This document shows positions 26,659 to 35,643 of a stretch of 64,000 bases of DNA, piece by piece. The notes beneath the pieces were generated by a model, which searched no databases, was not told the DNA's origin, and worked only from the letters and a program-made list of their open reading frames with translations. A program made the position numbers and the translations under genes. The DNA is from Gaiellasilicea sp963763755 (lineage in GTDB: Bacteria > Actinomycetota > Thermoleophilia > Gaiellales > Gaiellaceae). The number at the start of each line of letters is the position of its first letter. Within the stretch, counting starts at the first letter, position 1. The stretch is taken from positions 868,001-932,000 of the forward strand of contig CAVXQE010000012.1 of assembly GCA_963763755.1 (NCBI GenBank), given 5' to 3'.

Positions 26659-27389
26659 CTTTTCCTGGAGCCTCTGTCTTCGTGACGGGGGGTTCGCGGG
26701 GAATCGGCAAGGCGATCGCCCTTCGCTTCGCCGGCCTCGGTGCAACCCGGGTGGCGATCGGCTACATGCGCTCGGACGCGGCAGCCGAGAAGACTGCGGA
26801 GGAGCTGGAGGCTCTCGGAGCGAAGCCGATCCTGATCCGCGGCAACATCTCCTCGGACCGCGTGCTCGAGGAGGTCGAGCTGCTCGGAGCGCTCGACGTG
26901 CTCGTCCACAACGCCGCGACGGGCGTGATCCGGCCCGCGCTGGAGACCGAGGACAAGCACTGGGACTGGACGCTCACCGCGAACACGCGCGCCCTGCTCT
27001 CACTCACCCGGGTCGTCGCGCCGCAGATGCTGCCGGGCGCTTCGATCATCGGCATCTCGAGCCTCGGCGCGCAGCGGGTGCTCGAGAACTACACGCTCGT
27101 CGGCACGTCGAAGGCCGCGCTCGAGGCGCTCATCCGCTACCTCGCCGTCGAGCTCGCGCCGCTCGGGATCCGCGCGAACGCCGTCTCGGGAGGCGTGGTC
27201 GACACCGGCGCGCTCGACCACTTCCCGAACCGCAAGGAGATGCTCCGCATGGGGAAGAAGAACCCGGCGGGACGGCTCGTCAAGCCCGAGGACATCGCCG
27301 AGGCCGTCACGTTCCTCTGCTCGCCGGAGGCGGAGATGATCCGCGGCCAGACCCTGATCGTCGACGGCGGCTTCTCCCTCACGGCGTAG
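26655..27389 (+). CDS. Short-chain dehydrogenase, FabL-like enoyl-ACP reductase
   Basis: A 244-residue Rossmann enzyme. VFVTGGSRGIGKAIA binds NADP(H), HNAATGV is the NAAG-type motif, and ISSLGAQRVLENYTLVGTSKAALEALIRYLAVELAP holds the active site. The segments HWDWTLTANTRALL, NAVSGGVVDTGALDHFPN and MIRGQTLIVDGGFSL closely follow Bacillus subtilis FabL (enoyl-ACP reductase III). If so, it would reduce trans-2-enoyl-ACP in fatty acid synthesis; a general SDR role cannot be excluded. It is flanked by a coupled small gene and, with no gap, by a methyltransferase. Confidence 0.82.
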   Translation: MTFPGASVFVTGGSRGIGKAIALRFAGLGATRVAIGYMRSDAAAEKTAEELEALGAKPILIRGNISSDRVLEEVELLGALDVLVHNAATGVIRPALETEDKHWDWTLTANTRALLSLTRVVAPQMLPGASIIGISSLGAQRVLENYTLVGTSKAALEALIRYLAVELAPLGIRANAVSGGVVDTGALDHFPNRKEMLRMGKKNPAGRLVKPEDIAEAVTFLCSPEAEMIRGQTLIVDGGFSLTA

Positions 27390-28004
27390 ATGGAGCCCAC
27401 CGACCACAACCGCCGGGCGTTCGACGACGCTCACCGCACCGCCGAGAACGTGCTCGCAACGCCCGGGATGCCCGAGCGGATCCGGGAGCGGCTGCACGGT
27501 GCAAACGGCAGCCGCGTTCTCCACCTCTTCTGCGGCAGCGGGCGCGAGTCGCTCGACCTGACCGAGCTGGGAGCCCTCGTCACCGGTGTCGACGACGACG
27601 AGAGCGCAATCGACGCCGCACGCCGGCGGCTGCCGGAGCTGCCGTGGGTGCATGCCGACGTGCACGCCCTGCCGCCCGAGCTCCTGCTCGGCCGCTGGGA
27701 TCTCGTCTACGCCGGCTACGGCTCGCTCGCGCGTCTCCGGGATGTCAACGCCTGGGCCGCGGGGGTCGCCGCTGCACTGAGAAACGGCGGCGTGCTGCTG
27801 CTCCACGACGAGCACCCCGCGGGGGCGTGCCTCGACGCGTTCGGGCGCTGGCGCGAGGACTACTTCGCTCGGCCCGTCCTCGGCGAGGTCGTCACCGCGG
27901 TCACCGGCGCGGGGCTTGCCTTGCGGGGCCTCGAGGAGTGGCCGGGCAAGGACCCGAAGGTCCCGGGCCATCTCGTGCTCGCAGCCGAGAAGCCCGACGC
28001 TTAG
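27390..28004 (+). CDS. Class I SAM-dependent methyltransferase
   Basis: A 204-residue methyltransferase. HLFCGSGRESLDLTELGALVTGVDDDESAIDAAR holds the SAM loop (motif I, E/D-x-G-x-G variant FCGSGRES) and the acidic residue that binds ribose. WDLVYAGYGSLARL is motif IV, and NGGVLLLHDEHPAG follows. It resembles the UbiE/YcgJ-like group. The substrate is unknown. The ATG directly follows the reductase TAG, so the three genes from 26380 form one operon. Confidence 0.82.
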   Translation: MEPTDHNRRAFDDAHRTAENVLATPGMPERIRERLHGANGSRVLHLFCGSGRESLDLTELGALVTGVDDDESAIDAARRRLPELPWVHADVHALPPELLLGRWDLVYAGYGSLARLRDVNAWAAGVAAALRNGGVLLLHDEHPAGACLDAFGRWREDYFARPVLGEVVTAVTGAGLALRGLEEWPGKDPKVPGHLVLAAEKPDA

Positions 28005-28033
28005 GAAAGCGTGCGCGCGGAGACAACCCGCGC

Positions 28034-28318
28034 ATGGGAATCTCAGTCAGCATCCTGTTGATCGCCGTCGGCGCGATCTTGACCTGGGGCGTCACGGCGG
28101 AAGCCGAGGGCCTCGACGTCAACGCGATCGGCGTCATCCTGATGATCGTCGGCCTCCTGGGCCTCGTCATCTCGATGATCTTCTGGTCGAGCTGGGGCGG
28201 GTTCCAGCGCCGAACGGCCTACGTCGAGGGCGGCCCCGTCCGTTCGCCCCGACGCCGGGCGACCGTGGTCGAGGAAGAAGTCGAGCACGTCGCTCCCGGT
28301 CCGCCGCCTCCTCCGTGA
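28034..28318 (+). CDS. DUF6458-type small membrane protein
   Basis: A 94-residue protein with two membrane helices: MGISVSILLIAVGAILTWGV and GVILMIVGLLGLVISMIFW. The layout and the start MGISVSILLIAVGAIL match the actinobacterial family I know as DUF6458. The cytoplasmic tail is basic, then acidic (RRRATVVEEEVEHV), then proline-rich. Function unknown. GGAG lies upstream of the ATG. It converges on the proline dehydrogenase gene with a 4-nt gap. Confidence 0.75.
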   Translation: MGISVSILLIAVGAILTWGVTAEAEGLDVNAIGVILMIVGLLGLVISMIFWSSWGGFQRRTAYVEGGPVRSPRRRATVVEEEVEHVAPGPPPPP

Positions 28319-28322
28319 CCGG

Positions 28323-29232
28323 CTAGCGCCGCCGAAACAACGAGCGTCCCAGATCGCCGGCCACGTAGCCGGCGATCTTCGGGTTCTCCTGCAGCCGCCG
28401 GAGGGAGTACTCGTACCACTGGCGGCCGTAGGGGACGTAGATCCGGAGCTTGTGCCCGTCGGCGACGATCCGGTCGCCGAGCTCCGGTCGGACCCCCAGC
28501 AGCATCTGGAACTCGTAGCGATCCTGCGGCAGAGCGCGTTCGCGGAGGAGGCGGAGCGACTCCTCGACGAGCCACTCGTCATGCGTCGCGATCGCCGCGT
28601 AGCAATCGCCGTCCAGCAGTGTCTCCAGCGCCCGGACGAAGTTGGCCCTCACCGCCTGGTCGTCCTGGAACTGGATCGACTCGGGCTCGACGTAGATCCC
28701 CTTGCAGAGCCTGACGCTCGCCCCGGCGAGCGAGGCCGCGTCCGCGACGGTTCGCTTGAGCGACGCCTGCAGGACCGGGCCGACCCGCCCATGACCCTCG
28801 TCGCGCAACTCGCGGAAGAGCCGCAGCGTCTCGTCGGTCGTGGACGAGTCCTCCATGTCGATCCGCACGAAGCGGTTCGTCGGCTCGGCGGCCGCGATCA
28901 CCGCCTCCACGTTGCGCTTGCAGAGGTCGTAGCCGAGCTTCAGGCCGAGCCCGGTCGGCTTGATGCTGACGTTCGCGTCGAGGTCGTCCCGCTCGAAGAC
29001 GTCGAGCGCGGCGACGTACTCCGCGGCGATCGCCGCAGCCTCGGTCTCGTCGGCGACCTCCTCGCCCAGGACGTCGACGGTGGCGAGCTTGCCGTCCGCG
29101 TTCAGCTCTGCGACGACGCGGCGCGCGTCCTCGAGCTCGGAGCCGGCGATGTAGCGGGACGAGAGTTTCCGCACGACCCGCTTCGGGAACGGCCGGAAGC
29201 AGCGTGACGACAGCGCGGTCGAGCAGGGACAA
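28323..29232 (-). CDS. Proline dehydrogenase, one frame break
   Basis: Oxidises proline to pyrroline-5-carboxylate with FAD, feeding electrons to the respiratory chain. The single-domain (monofunctional) protein of about 303 residues has SSRYIAGSEL near the start, ANVSIKPTGLGLKLGYDLC, FVRIDMEDSSTTDETL, RLCKGIYVEP and, near the end, YVPYGRQWYEYSLRRLQENP, which binds substrate. The frame changes near 29182; a restored CG gives VPEARVVRKLSSRYI (or VPAKRVVRKL). The likely start is TTG 29232 (MSLLDRAVVTLLPAVP). No P5C dehydrogenase gene is in the window. Confidence 0.9.
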
Positions 29233-29261
29233 TGCGCGCGGGACTCTATTCGGTTGCGCAG

Positions 29262-29291
29262 GATGAGCATCCGCGGAAGCGGATGCTCATC
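29262..29291. terminator. Strong hairpin, 13-bp stem
   Basis: GATGAGCATCCGC (29262-29274) and GCGGATGCTCATC (29279-29291) form a perfect 13-bp stem with loop GGAA. It lies in the 114-nt gap between the upstream 29347-29646 gene and the proline dehydrogenase start. There is no T-run, so it may act as an attenuator or a factor-dependent terminator. Confidence 0.65.
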
Positions 29292-29310
29292 GCGCGAAGA
29301 TCCCTGAAAG

Positions 29311-29327
29311 GGGCCGCTTCGCGGCCC
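29311..29327 (-). terminator. Intrinsic-type terminator after the 29347-29646 gene
   Basis: On the minus strand GGGCCGC-GAA-GCGGCCC is followed by CTTTC. It is a 7-bp GC stem with a 3-nt loop, 19 nt after the stop of the 99-residue gene, and fits an intrinsic terminator with a short T-run. Confidence 0.6.
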
Positions 29328-29346
29328 GCTCGCCGCCGCATCGAAC

Positions 29347-29646
29347 TCAGCGCTCGCGCATGAAACCCTGGCGCGCAGCACTCACGAGCGCGACGGCCTC
29401 GGGGAAGAGCACGCGCATGGCGTCGCGCAACGCGACCGCCTGCTCGTCGATGCTGCCGCTCGGCTGCACCTGCTTCAGAGCGGCCGACGTCAGCTCGACC
29501 GCGGTGTTCAGCGTCAGCGTCGCGAACTGCTCCCGCTGCGCCTCCTGCACCGACTCGGCCTGCTGAGCGGCGAACTCCTGAATCCCCCGCAGGAGATCCT
29601 CGGGGTCACCGCCGAACGGGAAGCCCCCGAAGCTGCCGCCTTCCAT
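29347..29646 (-). CDS. Small helical protein of unknown function
   Basis: A 99-residue, largely helical soluble protein: MEGGSFGGFPFGGDPEDLLRGI, then QEFAAQQAESVQEAQREQFATL and LTSAALKQVQPSG, and a last helix with EAVALVSAARQGFM. No domain is recognised. A TAGCCT hexamer lies 6 nt before the ATG (29653-29658). It starts 9 nt after the stop of the gene at 29656-30189, but has its own -10 and its own terminator. Confidence 0.65.
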   Translation of the reverse strand: MEGGSFGGFPFGGDPEDLLRGIQEFAAQQAESVQEAQREQFATLTLNTAVELTSAALKQVQPSGSIDEQAVALRDAMRVLFPEAVALVSAARQGFMRER

Positions 29647-29655
29647 GCTCCAAGG

Positions 29656-30189
29656 CTACCGGAGGTCGGTCCGGTAGGAGCGCTCCACCTCGCCGAAGAG
29701 CGCCTCGATCAGGTCGCCCGCACCCTTCATCGCCTCGGCGAACGGCGAGCCGTGGACGGCGCTCCCGAGGGCGACCTCGAGCTTCCGTGTCGCGCTGCCG
29801 ATCTCGTCGAGGCGGGCGGGTGTCGCGAGCGCCGGCGGGGCGCCGAGCACGTGCTGAAGCTCGAGCGAAGCCGCTTCGGCCTCCTCGATCCCGGGCGGAT
29901 TCTCGGTGACGCGAAGCGCCGCCAGCTGCGACCGCAGCTCGTCGAGATCGCCGCCTGCCGCCGTCTCCGCCGCGAGCTCGCACAGCGCGATGATCGAGAC
30001 GGCGTCGCGAACACGCAGCCGCTCGCCGACCGGCTCCCCCTCGGCGTCGTAGGCGAGCCACGTCCGTCCTCCGTCCGCTTCCTCGAAGGAGCAGACGTAG
30101 ACCCTGTCGCCGGGGTGGGCCTCCGCCGCGAGAACCGCATTCGCACCGGAGAGCGCAGCGATCCGCTCGAGCTCGTCCGCGAGCGCCAT
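29656..30189 (-). CDS. Helical protein of unknown function
   Basis: A 177-residue protein starting MALADELERIAALSGANAVLAAEAHPGDRVYVCSF. The first 85 residues alternate helix and strand (GGRTWLAYDAEGEPVGERLRVRDAVSIIALCELA) and the rest is helical. No family is recognised. It is divergent from the coiled-coil gene; each has TACGAT exactly 6 nt before its start, so expression is likely matched. Co-function with that membrane coiled-coil protein is inference. Confidence 0.65.
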   Translation of the reverse strand: MALADELERIAALSGANAVLAAEAHPGDRVYVCSFEEADGGRTWLAYDAEGEPVGERLRVRDAVSIIALCELAAETAAGGDLDELRSQLAALRVTENPPGIEEAEAASLELQHVLGAPPALATPARLDEIGSATRKLEVALGSAVHGSPFAEAMKGAGDLIEALFGEVERSYRTDLR

Positions 30190-30195
30190 CGCGCC

Positions 30196-30216
30196 ATCGT
30201 AGGGCCGGACTACGAT
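30196..30216. promoter_or_regulatory. Mirror-image leaderless promoters
   Basis: TACGAT on the minus strand (30196-30201) is 6 nt before the ATG at 30189; TACGAT on the plus strand (30211-30216) is 6 nt before the GTG at 30223. Only 9 nt separate the two hexamers, so both genes can hardly be transcribed at once. Confidence 0.5.
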
Positions 30217-30222
30217 GCGACC

Positions 30223-31366
30223 GTGGTCGAACGGGTTGCACTTGCGGTGGCCGTGCTCGCGTTCGCGCTGGCCGTGTTCGCGATCGTGCAGGCGCGCGCG
30301 CGCCGCCGTGATCCCACCGACGAGGCACTCGCACGCACTGCAGGCGCTCGTCGCCGAGGAGACCACGTCTGCGGCTGAAGAGCTGAAGTCGCGTCTCGCC
30401 AGGATGCGTGCCGACGCGCTCTCGTCACTCGTGGAGGAGGAGCGGAAGATCGCCGACGAGCGGCGCCGTGAGTTCGCCGAGCGCGAACGCGCGGCCGGCG
30501 TGGAGCTGGCGGAAGCGCTCTCGATCGCGGCCCACCGTGTCGACGAGCGGTTACGCGCCTGGGGTGACGACCTCGACCGCGCCCAGCAGAGCCTCGAGAC
30601 GGACCTGCGGCGGCTCGAGCAGCGCCAGAAGCAGTTGATCGCCGACGCCGAGACGCGGATCGAGGCCGAGGCATCCGAGCTCGTGACGACCTCGGACGAG
30701 CAACGGGCGTCGGTGATCCGCCTGCGCGAGGAGCTCGAGCGCTCGGCGCAATCCGCTGTCTCCGAGGCGCTGGAAGAGCTCGAGGCGCACACCGCAGAGC
30801 GGCGACGGGTGATCGAGGAGATCGCCGACCGGCTGCGACGACGCGAGCAGGCGCTGATGGAGCAGGTCGAGCGCGCCGAGACAGAGGCCGCGAGCCGAAT
30901 CGAGATGTCGTTCGCGGACATCGAGCGACGCCAGATCGAGCAGCTGCAGCGCGTCATCGCACGCGAGGCGGAGCGCTACGCGGAGGCCGCGGGCGTGCAG
31001 TTCGAATCGACCATGCGCGGCGCACGTGAAGAGGCGGCGGTTCGACTCTCACGCGAGCTCGACCGCGCGGTCGACATGTTCGCGCGCCAGGCGGACACGC
31101 TCTTCGCGGAGCGGCTCTCGCAGATCGGCGATGCCGGCCAGCAGCGACTCGAGGCCCGGCAGCGACAGTCCCAGTCCGCGTTCGAGCGGCAGCAGGACGA
31201 GCTCGCGGCGTCGTTCACGGAGCGCATCGCCGCGGCGGATTCGGACCTGCGACGGACGCTCGGGGCGTTCGTCGCCGAGGCCGAGGCCGAGCGCGCGGCG
31301 CTCGCCGAGCGGCTCGCGGAGCTCTCGCGCCGCGTCGACGAGGCCTCGCGCATCCGTCAGACCTGA
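30223..31366 (+). CDS. Membrane-anchored long coiled-coil protein, one frame break
   Basis: About 381 residues. An N-terminal membrane helix (VALAVAVLAFALAVFAIVQA) is followed by RARRR and then about 340 residues of nearly uninterrupted coiled coil rich in Glu, Arg and Ala (AAEELKSRLARMRADALSSLVEEERK and onward). It looks like a cytoplasmic stalk tethered to the membrane, as in cell-shape or envelope proteins; no named family is recognised. The frame changes near 30336; CG restored in ACGCA gives ALARALQALVAEE. Start GTG 30223. The divergent gene at 29656-30189 may be a partner. Confidence 0.75.
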
Positions 31367-31424
31367 GGTCCTCGGCTAACAACTGCGCGCAGGGAACGTC
31401 TCCTGCAGCACGAACACGCGACCG

Positions 31425-31628
31425 ATGACCGATGCAACAGAGCTGATCGACCGGCACAGCGAGCGGGCCAAAGTCGAGTCCTGGCGCCTGCACGTCCTGA
31501 TCGAGGCCGGCTATCCGCTGCCGCTCGCGGAGAAGCTCGCCGCGGCGCTCGACGCCGACCTGCACGAGGCGGTCGAGCTGGTCGGCCAGGGCTGCGACCC
31601 TCGCACCGCCGCAGAGATTCTTCTCTAG
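31425..31628 (+). CDS. Small helical protein
   Basis: A 67-residue protein: RHSERAKVESWRLHVLIEAGYPLPLAEKLAAAL and HEAVELVGQGCDPRTAAEILL. The pattern of helix, short loop and helix ending in CDPRTAAEIL is seen in small actinobacterial hypothetical proteins, but I can name no function. Its TAG shares CTAG with the stop of the convergent transporter. Confidence 0.6.
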   Translation: MTDATELIDRHSERAKVESWRLHVLIEAGYPLPLAEKLAAALDADLHEAVELVGQGCDPRTAAEILL

Positions 31629-32840
31629 TCACCGTCGAGGCCCGGCCCGAGCTCGACGAGGATCGCACCGACGGACATTGCCGCGACCGCGAACCCGAAC
31701 GACGCCCGCACGCCGAAGGCGTCGATGAGAATCCCTCCCAGCGCCATCCCGACCGAGAAGCCGACGAAGACCGCAGTCGTGATCCAGGCGAATGCCTCGG
31801 CCGCGGTGCCACGCTTGGCGACTGCGTCGACCAGCCCGTAGGCGGACATCACCACGGGTGCGATGGGCACGCCCGCGAAGAACGCGAGCACCGCCATGCT
31901 CGGAAGCGACCATCCGAACAGCGGCAGCGCGATGCCGACCACGAGCAGCAGCGCGGAGAAGCGCAGCAACCGCACCGGCGAGACCGTCACGTGCGCGCCG
32001 GCGATGAGCCCGCCGACGAGGCTGCCGCCGGCGAACAGCGCCAGCGGAATGCTGCCGAGCTCGGCGCCGCCGTGACCCTCGGCGAAGGCGGGGAACCCGA
32101 CCTCGGTCGCGCCGAACCCGACGCCGAGGCAGACGGAGAGGCTGATGATCGTCATCACACCGAGGGACTCGAGCGCGCCCAGGATCGAGCCCGCATGTCT
32201 CTCGTCCGGACGCCACGCGCGAACCGGCGGAGCAAGCGCGATGAGGGTCGTCCCGATCCCGCCGATCACCGCCGCAACGACGAGAGCCAGCACGGGGGAG
32301 ACCGCAGCCGTCAGGAGGGCGACGAGCAGCGGGCCGACGATGAAGGTGATCTCCTGCAGCGATGCCTCGAGCGCGTACGCGGCGGCACGCAGTTCCGCGT
32401 CGACGAACATCCGCGGCCACAGCGAGCGCAGCGAAGCACCGACCGGCGGCATCAGGGCGCCTGCAGCTCCCGCACAGACGGCGACGGCCAGGAGCGGCGC
32501 ATCGAGCAGCGCGAGAGCGCAGACCGCCAGCAGGAGGGCCGGAAAGATGAGCGCCCTCGGCAGGAGGATCCGAGTCTGGCCGCGCCGGTCGACACGGCGG
32601 CCGGCGATCGGAGCTCCCACCGCGGTCGCCACGAAGTACGCGCCCGAGACCGCGCCGGCCGCCGCGTAGCTGCCGCCGTTCTCGCGCACGAGGAGCAGCA
32701 GCGCCAGTCCGATCATCCCCATCGGGCAGCCGCGCAAGGAGTCCGCTCAGGACGAGTCGCCTGACGTACGGAACGTGGAACAGAGCGCGATAGCGCGCGA
32801 GACCCAGTGGCGGGACGACTTCCGTCACGGGAATCATCAT
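31625..32840 (-). CDS. MFS transporter, one frame break
   Basis: A twelve-helix transporter of about 405 residues. MMIPVTEVVPPLGLARYRALFHVPYVRRLVLSG is the cytoplasmic N-terminus, then GAPIAGRRVDRRGQTRILLPRAL is the loop 2-3 motif A. The frame changes near 32732; a CG restored in GCGCGG gives a continuous LLARGCPMGMIGLALLLL. The type resembles drug-efflux MFS proteins of Actinomycetota. The first codons overlap no neighbour; xseA starts 15 nt away divergently. Substrate unknown. Confidence 0.83.
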
Positions 32841-32841
32841 C

Positions 32842-32847
32842 TAGGCT
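32842..32847 (+). promoter_or_regulatory. xseA leaderless -10
   Basis: TAGGCT on the plus strand, 8 nt before the ATG of xseA. It sits directly beside the first codon of the divergent MFS gene (32840). Confidence 0.45.
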
Positions 32848-32855
32848 CGGCCTGA

Positions 32856-34076
32856 ATGAAGGTCGAACCACTGCTCTACGGCGACCGGAAGGTCTACACC
32901 GTCGCGAGCTTCAACCGCGGCGTCGCCGACTGGCTCCAGCGGCTGCCGACGCTGTGGATCGAGGGCGAGATGACGGAGCTGCGCCGGTCGGAGCGCTGGG
33001 GCAGCGTCTTCTTCACGCTCAAGGATCCTGCTGACGGCGCCTGCCTGCCCGCCTCGATCCCGAGGAGGACGTTCGACGCGCTGAAGCTCGACCTTACGGA
33101 AGGCGAGCGGATCCACGTGCTCGGGCGGCCCGAGCTCTTCGCGGCGAAAGGCGAGTTCCGGCTGCGCGCACTCTCGCTCGAGCGCTTCGGGCTCGGTGCG
33201 CATCTGGCCGCGATCGAGCGGCTGAAACAGAAGCTCGCCGACGAGGGGCTCTTCGACGCCGCCCGCAAGCGCCCGCTGCCCCGCTTTCCGCGCCGGATCG
33301 GGCTCGTCACCGGGACCGACGCAGCCGCGCGACAGGACGTGATCACGACCATCCACACACGCTTCCCGCCCGCGCGCATCCTCGTCGCGGAGACGCTGGT
33401 GCAGGGGCCGCGCGCCGCGCTCGGAATCGTCGAGGCGCTGAAGGCGATCAGCCGCGAGCCGGGCATCGACGTGGTGATCCTCACGCGCGGCGGCGGCAGC
33501 TTCGACGACCTGCTTCCTTTCAGCGACGAGAGCGTCGTCCGCGCTGTCGCCGCCTGCCCGGTGCCGGTCGTGTCGGCGGTCGGGCACGAGCAGGACACGC
33601 CGCTCTGCGACCTCGCAGCCGACGTACGCGCCTCGACACCGACCGCAGCCGGCAAGCTCGTCGTGCCCGACCTCGAGGCCTTGCGGGTCGAGCTCACTCG
33701 CGCGGGCACCTCGCTCGAGCGCTGTGTGCGCCGGCTGATCGTCCGCGAGCACGAAGGCCTCACGCGCACCCGCTCGGCGCTGGAGCGCGGCGCGCGCCGG
33801 TCGCTCGACCGGGACACGCAGCGGCTCTCGCTCCTCCGCGATCGTCTGCGCCGGGGTCCCGCGCTCCTCGTCGAGCGCCGGCGCTCGACACTCGAGCGCG
33901 CCGCCGGCCAGCTTGCCGCGCTCTCCCCGCGGGCGACGCTCAGCCGGGGCTACGCGATCGTGCGCGCGGGCGACACCGTGCTGCGGAGCGCGGCCGAGGT
34001 CGAGCCGGGTGACGAGGTCCAGGTCGAGCTGGCGGAAGGCGCCTTCGGCGCCCGCGTGGGGAACGTGCTCAAGTGA
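32856..34076 (+). CDS. xseA: Exodeoxyribonuclease VII large subunit
   Basis: Catalytic subunit of the nuclease that degrades single-stranded DNA to oligonucleotides. It has the N-terminal OB-fold (WIEGEMTELRRSERWGSVFFTLKD), then the catalytic domain with RIGLVTGTDAAARQDV, DVVILTRGGGSFDDLLPFSDE and SAVGHEQDTPLCDLAADVRASTPTAA, and a coiled-coil stalk that recruits XseB. The 406 residues are normal for the family. GTGA overlap with xseB gives coupled translation and the usual gene order. Confidence 0.96.
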   Translation: MKVEPLLYGDRKVYTVASFNRGVADWLQRLPTLWIEGEMTELRRSERWGSVFFTLKDPADGACLPASIPRRTFDALKLDLTEGERIHVLGRPELFAAKGEFRLRALSLERFGLGAHLAAIERLKQKLADEGLFDAARKRPLPRFPRRIGLVTGTDAAARQDVITTIHTRFPPARILVAETLVQGPRAALGIVEALKAISREPGIDVVILTRGGGSFDDLLPFSDESVVRAVAACPVPVVSAVGHEQDTPLCDLAADVRASTPTAAGKLVVPDLEALRVELTRAGTSLERCVRRLIVREHEGLTRTRSALERGARRSLDRDTQRLSLLRDRLRRGPALLVERRRSTLERAAGQLAALSPRATLSRGYAIVRAGDTVLRSAAEVEPGDEVQVELAEGAFGARVGNVLK

Positions 34077-34300
34077 GCGAGTTGACGTTCGAGACCGCCC
34101 AGCAGGAGCTGGAGCAGATCGTCGAGCGGCTCGAGCGCGGCAACGCCGGCCTCGACGAGGCGATCAAGCTCTGGGAGCGCGGCGAGGAGCTGCTGCGCTT
34201 CTGCCTCGCGCGCCTCGAGACCGCCGAGGGCAAGATCGAGGAGCTCGCGCAGCGAGCCGCAGATGCGGCACCGCTTTCGCCCGGGGCCGACGGCGGTTAA
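34073..34300 (+). CDS. xseB: Exodeoxyribonuclease VII small subunit
   Basis: The 75-residue helical partner of XseA. LTFETAQQELEQIVERLERGNAGLDEAIKLWERGEELLRFC is the standard family sequence. It starts at GTG 34073 overlapping the xseA TGA by 4 nt. The tail (RAADAAPLSPGADGG) is flexible. Confidence 0.93.
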   Translation: MSELTFETAQQELEQIVERLERGNAGLDEAIKLWERGEELLRFCLARLETAEGKIEELAQRAADAAPLSPGADGG

Positions 34301-34303
34301 GAT
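34298..34303 (+). promoter_or_regulatory. Leaderless -10 of the cyclic-nucleotide-binding gene
   Basis: TAAGAT, 6 nt before the ATG at 34310. It spans the TAA stop of xseB (34298-34300). Confidence 0.45.
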
Positions 34304-34309
34304 CGCGCA

Positions 34310-34733
34310 ATGGCCCGCCCCTCGAACGAGACGATCGCGCAGAGTGCCCCTGTTCGCAGGCCTCGAGAAGCGCGACCTCGAGCGGATTGCCGACTCCTTC
34401 AAGGAGCGGAACTACTCCGCGGGAGAGACGATCGCGGGCGAGGGCCAGGGCGGCGCCGGCTTCTTCATCATCAGCGAGGGGAACGCGAAGGTCACCGTCC
34501 ACGGCGAGGACCGGGCCACGCTCGGCCCCGGTGACTACTTCGGCGAGATCGCGCTGATCGACGAGGGCGCGCGCACGGCGACCGTCACCGCCGACACGGA
34601 CATGAAGACCTACGCGATGACGTTCTGGGAGTTCCGTCCGATCGTCGAGACCGACTCTCGGATCGCGTGGAAGCTCGTGCAGGCACTCGCGCACAAGCTG
34701 CGCGAAGCCGACGCGCGACAGGCCGCTTCCTAG
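34310..34733 (+). CDS. Cyclic nucleotide-binding (CRP-like) domain protein, one frame break
   Basis: A single cNMP-binding domain of about 142 residues without a DNA-binding helix-turn-helix. VPLFAGLEKRDLERIADSFKERNYSAGETI is the typical start, and ATLGPGDYFGEIALIDEGARTATVTADTD holds the phosphate-binding cassette (FGEIAL then R-T-A). It should sense cAMP or cGMP and act through a partner. The frame changes near 34338; a restored CG gives NETIARRVPLFAGL. Its TAG shares CTAG with the glycerate kinase stop. Confidence 0.88.
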
Positions 34734-35643
34734 ACGGCGAGCCGCCTCCCGAGCGCGACGAGATCGTCGTGCGCACGGTCCGGGTCGCCCGACAGCGCGA
34801 TCGTCTCCACGTCCGGTAGCGGCTCGGCGACCAACCCGCCGAAGACCACGCAGCGCGTGCCCGCTTCGAGCGACCGCCGCGCGACTTCGCCCGGAGCCTT
34901 GCCGAGCAAAGTCGTCCGATCGACCCGGCCCTCGCCGGTGACGACGAGGTCGTAGCCCGCAGGCTCGAAGCCGATCGCGTCGAGTACCAGCGAGGCCCCG
35001 GGGACGAGAGCCGCACCGAGCGACGCGAGCGCCGCACCGAGCCCACCGGCAGCGCCGCCGCCGGGACCGGGATCGGGAAACCGCGGCAAAGCGGCGCTCG
35101 AGCTCGGCGATCTCCTCCGGCCCGGCGCCCTTCTGCGGCCCGAAGAGGCGTGGTGCCTCGGCGAGGGTGGCCGTCACGTCACAGGCGACGCGGGCCGGCA
35201 CGCGAAGATCCTGGACGACCTCCAGGAAGCCCGCCCCCGCATCCATCGTCGCGGTTCCGCCGAGCGCGAGCACCAGAGTCGTCGGCCCATCGTCGAGCAC
35301 GGCAGCGACGAGCTCGCCAAAGCCTCGGCTGGAGGCTGCGAGCGGTTCGAGCCGATGCGGATCGAGAGGAACGGCGGCCGCAGCCTCGACGACGGCCGAC
35401 CCGTCCGGGAGACGAAGCCAACGCGCGTTCCGCGGGCGGCCGAACGCATCGTGGACCTCGGACTCGAGCCAGTCGCCGCCGAGCGCGAGCCACAGCGCTT
35501 CGGCGGTCCCCTCGCCGCCGTCGGCGACCGGAAGCTCTTCGGCTTCGAGCGCCGCCTTCCCGAAGCCCCGCCGCGAGTGCGGCTGCGGCAGTCGCCGCCG
35601 AGAGGACGCCCTTGAGGCTAGCCGGACACGCCAGCGCGCGCAC
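34730..35643 (-). CDS. Glycerate kinase (GarK/GlxK family), two frame breaks
   Basis: Phosphorylates glycerate with ATP. Landmarks: FKGVLSA-type start (LACPASLKGVLSAATAAAAL), then LPVADGGEGTAEAL, LALGGTATMDAGAG, ARLFGPQKGAGPEEI, PGGGAAGGLGAALASLGA and DLVVTGEGRVDRTTLLGKAP, all classic for the family. The three parts lie in three frames; one CG near 35574 (giving LARRGFGKAALEAEELP) and one near 35096 (giving ELERAALPRFPDPG) rejoin them to about 305 residues, shorter than the usual 370-380. GTG start at 35643, inside the end of the membrane protein gene. Confidence 0.88.
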
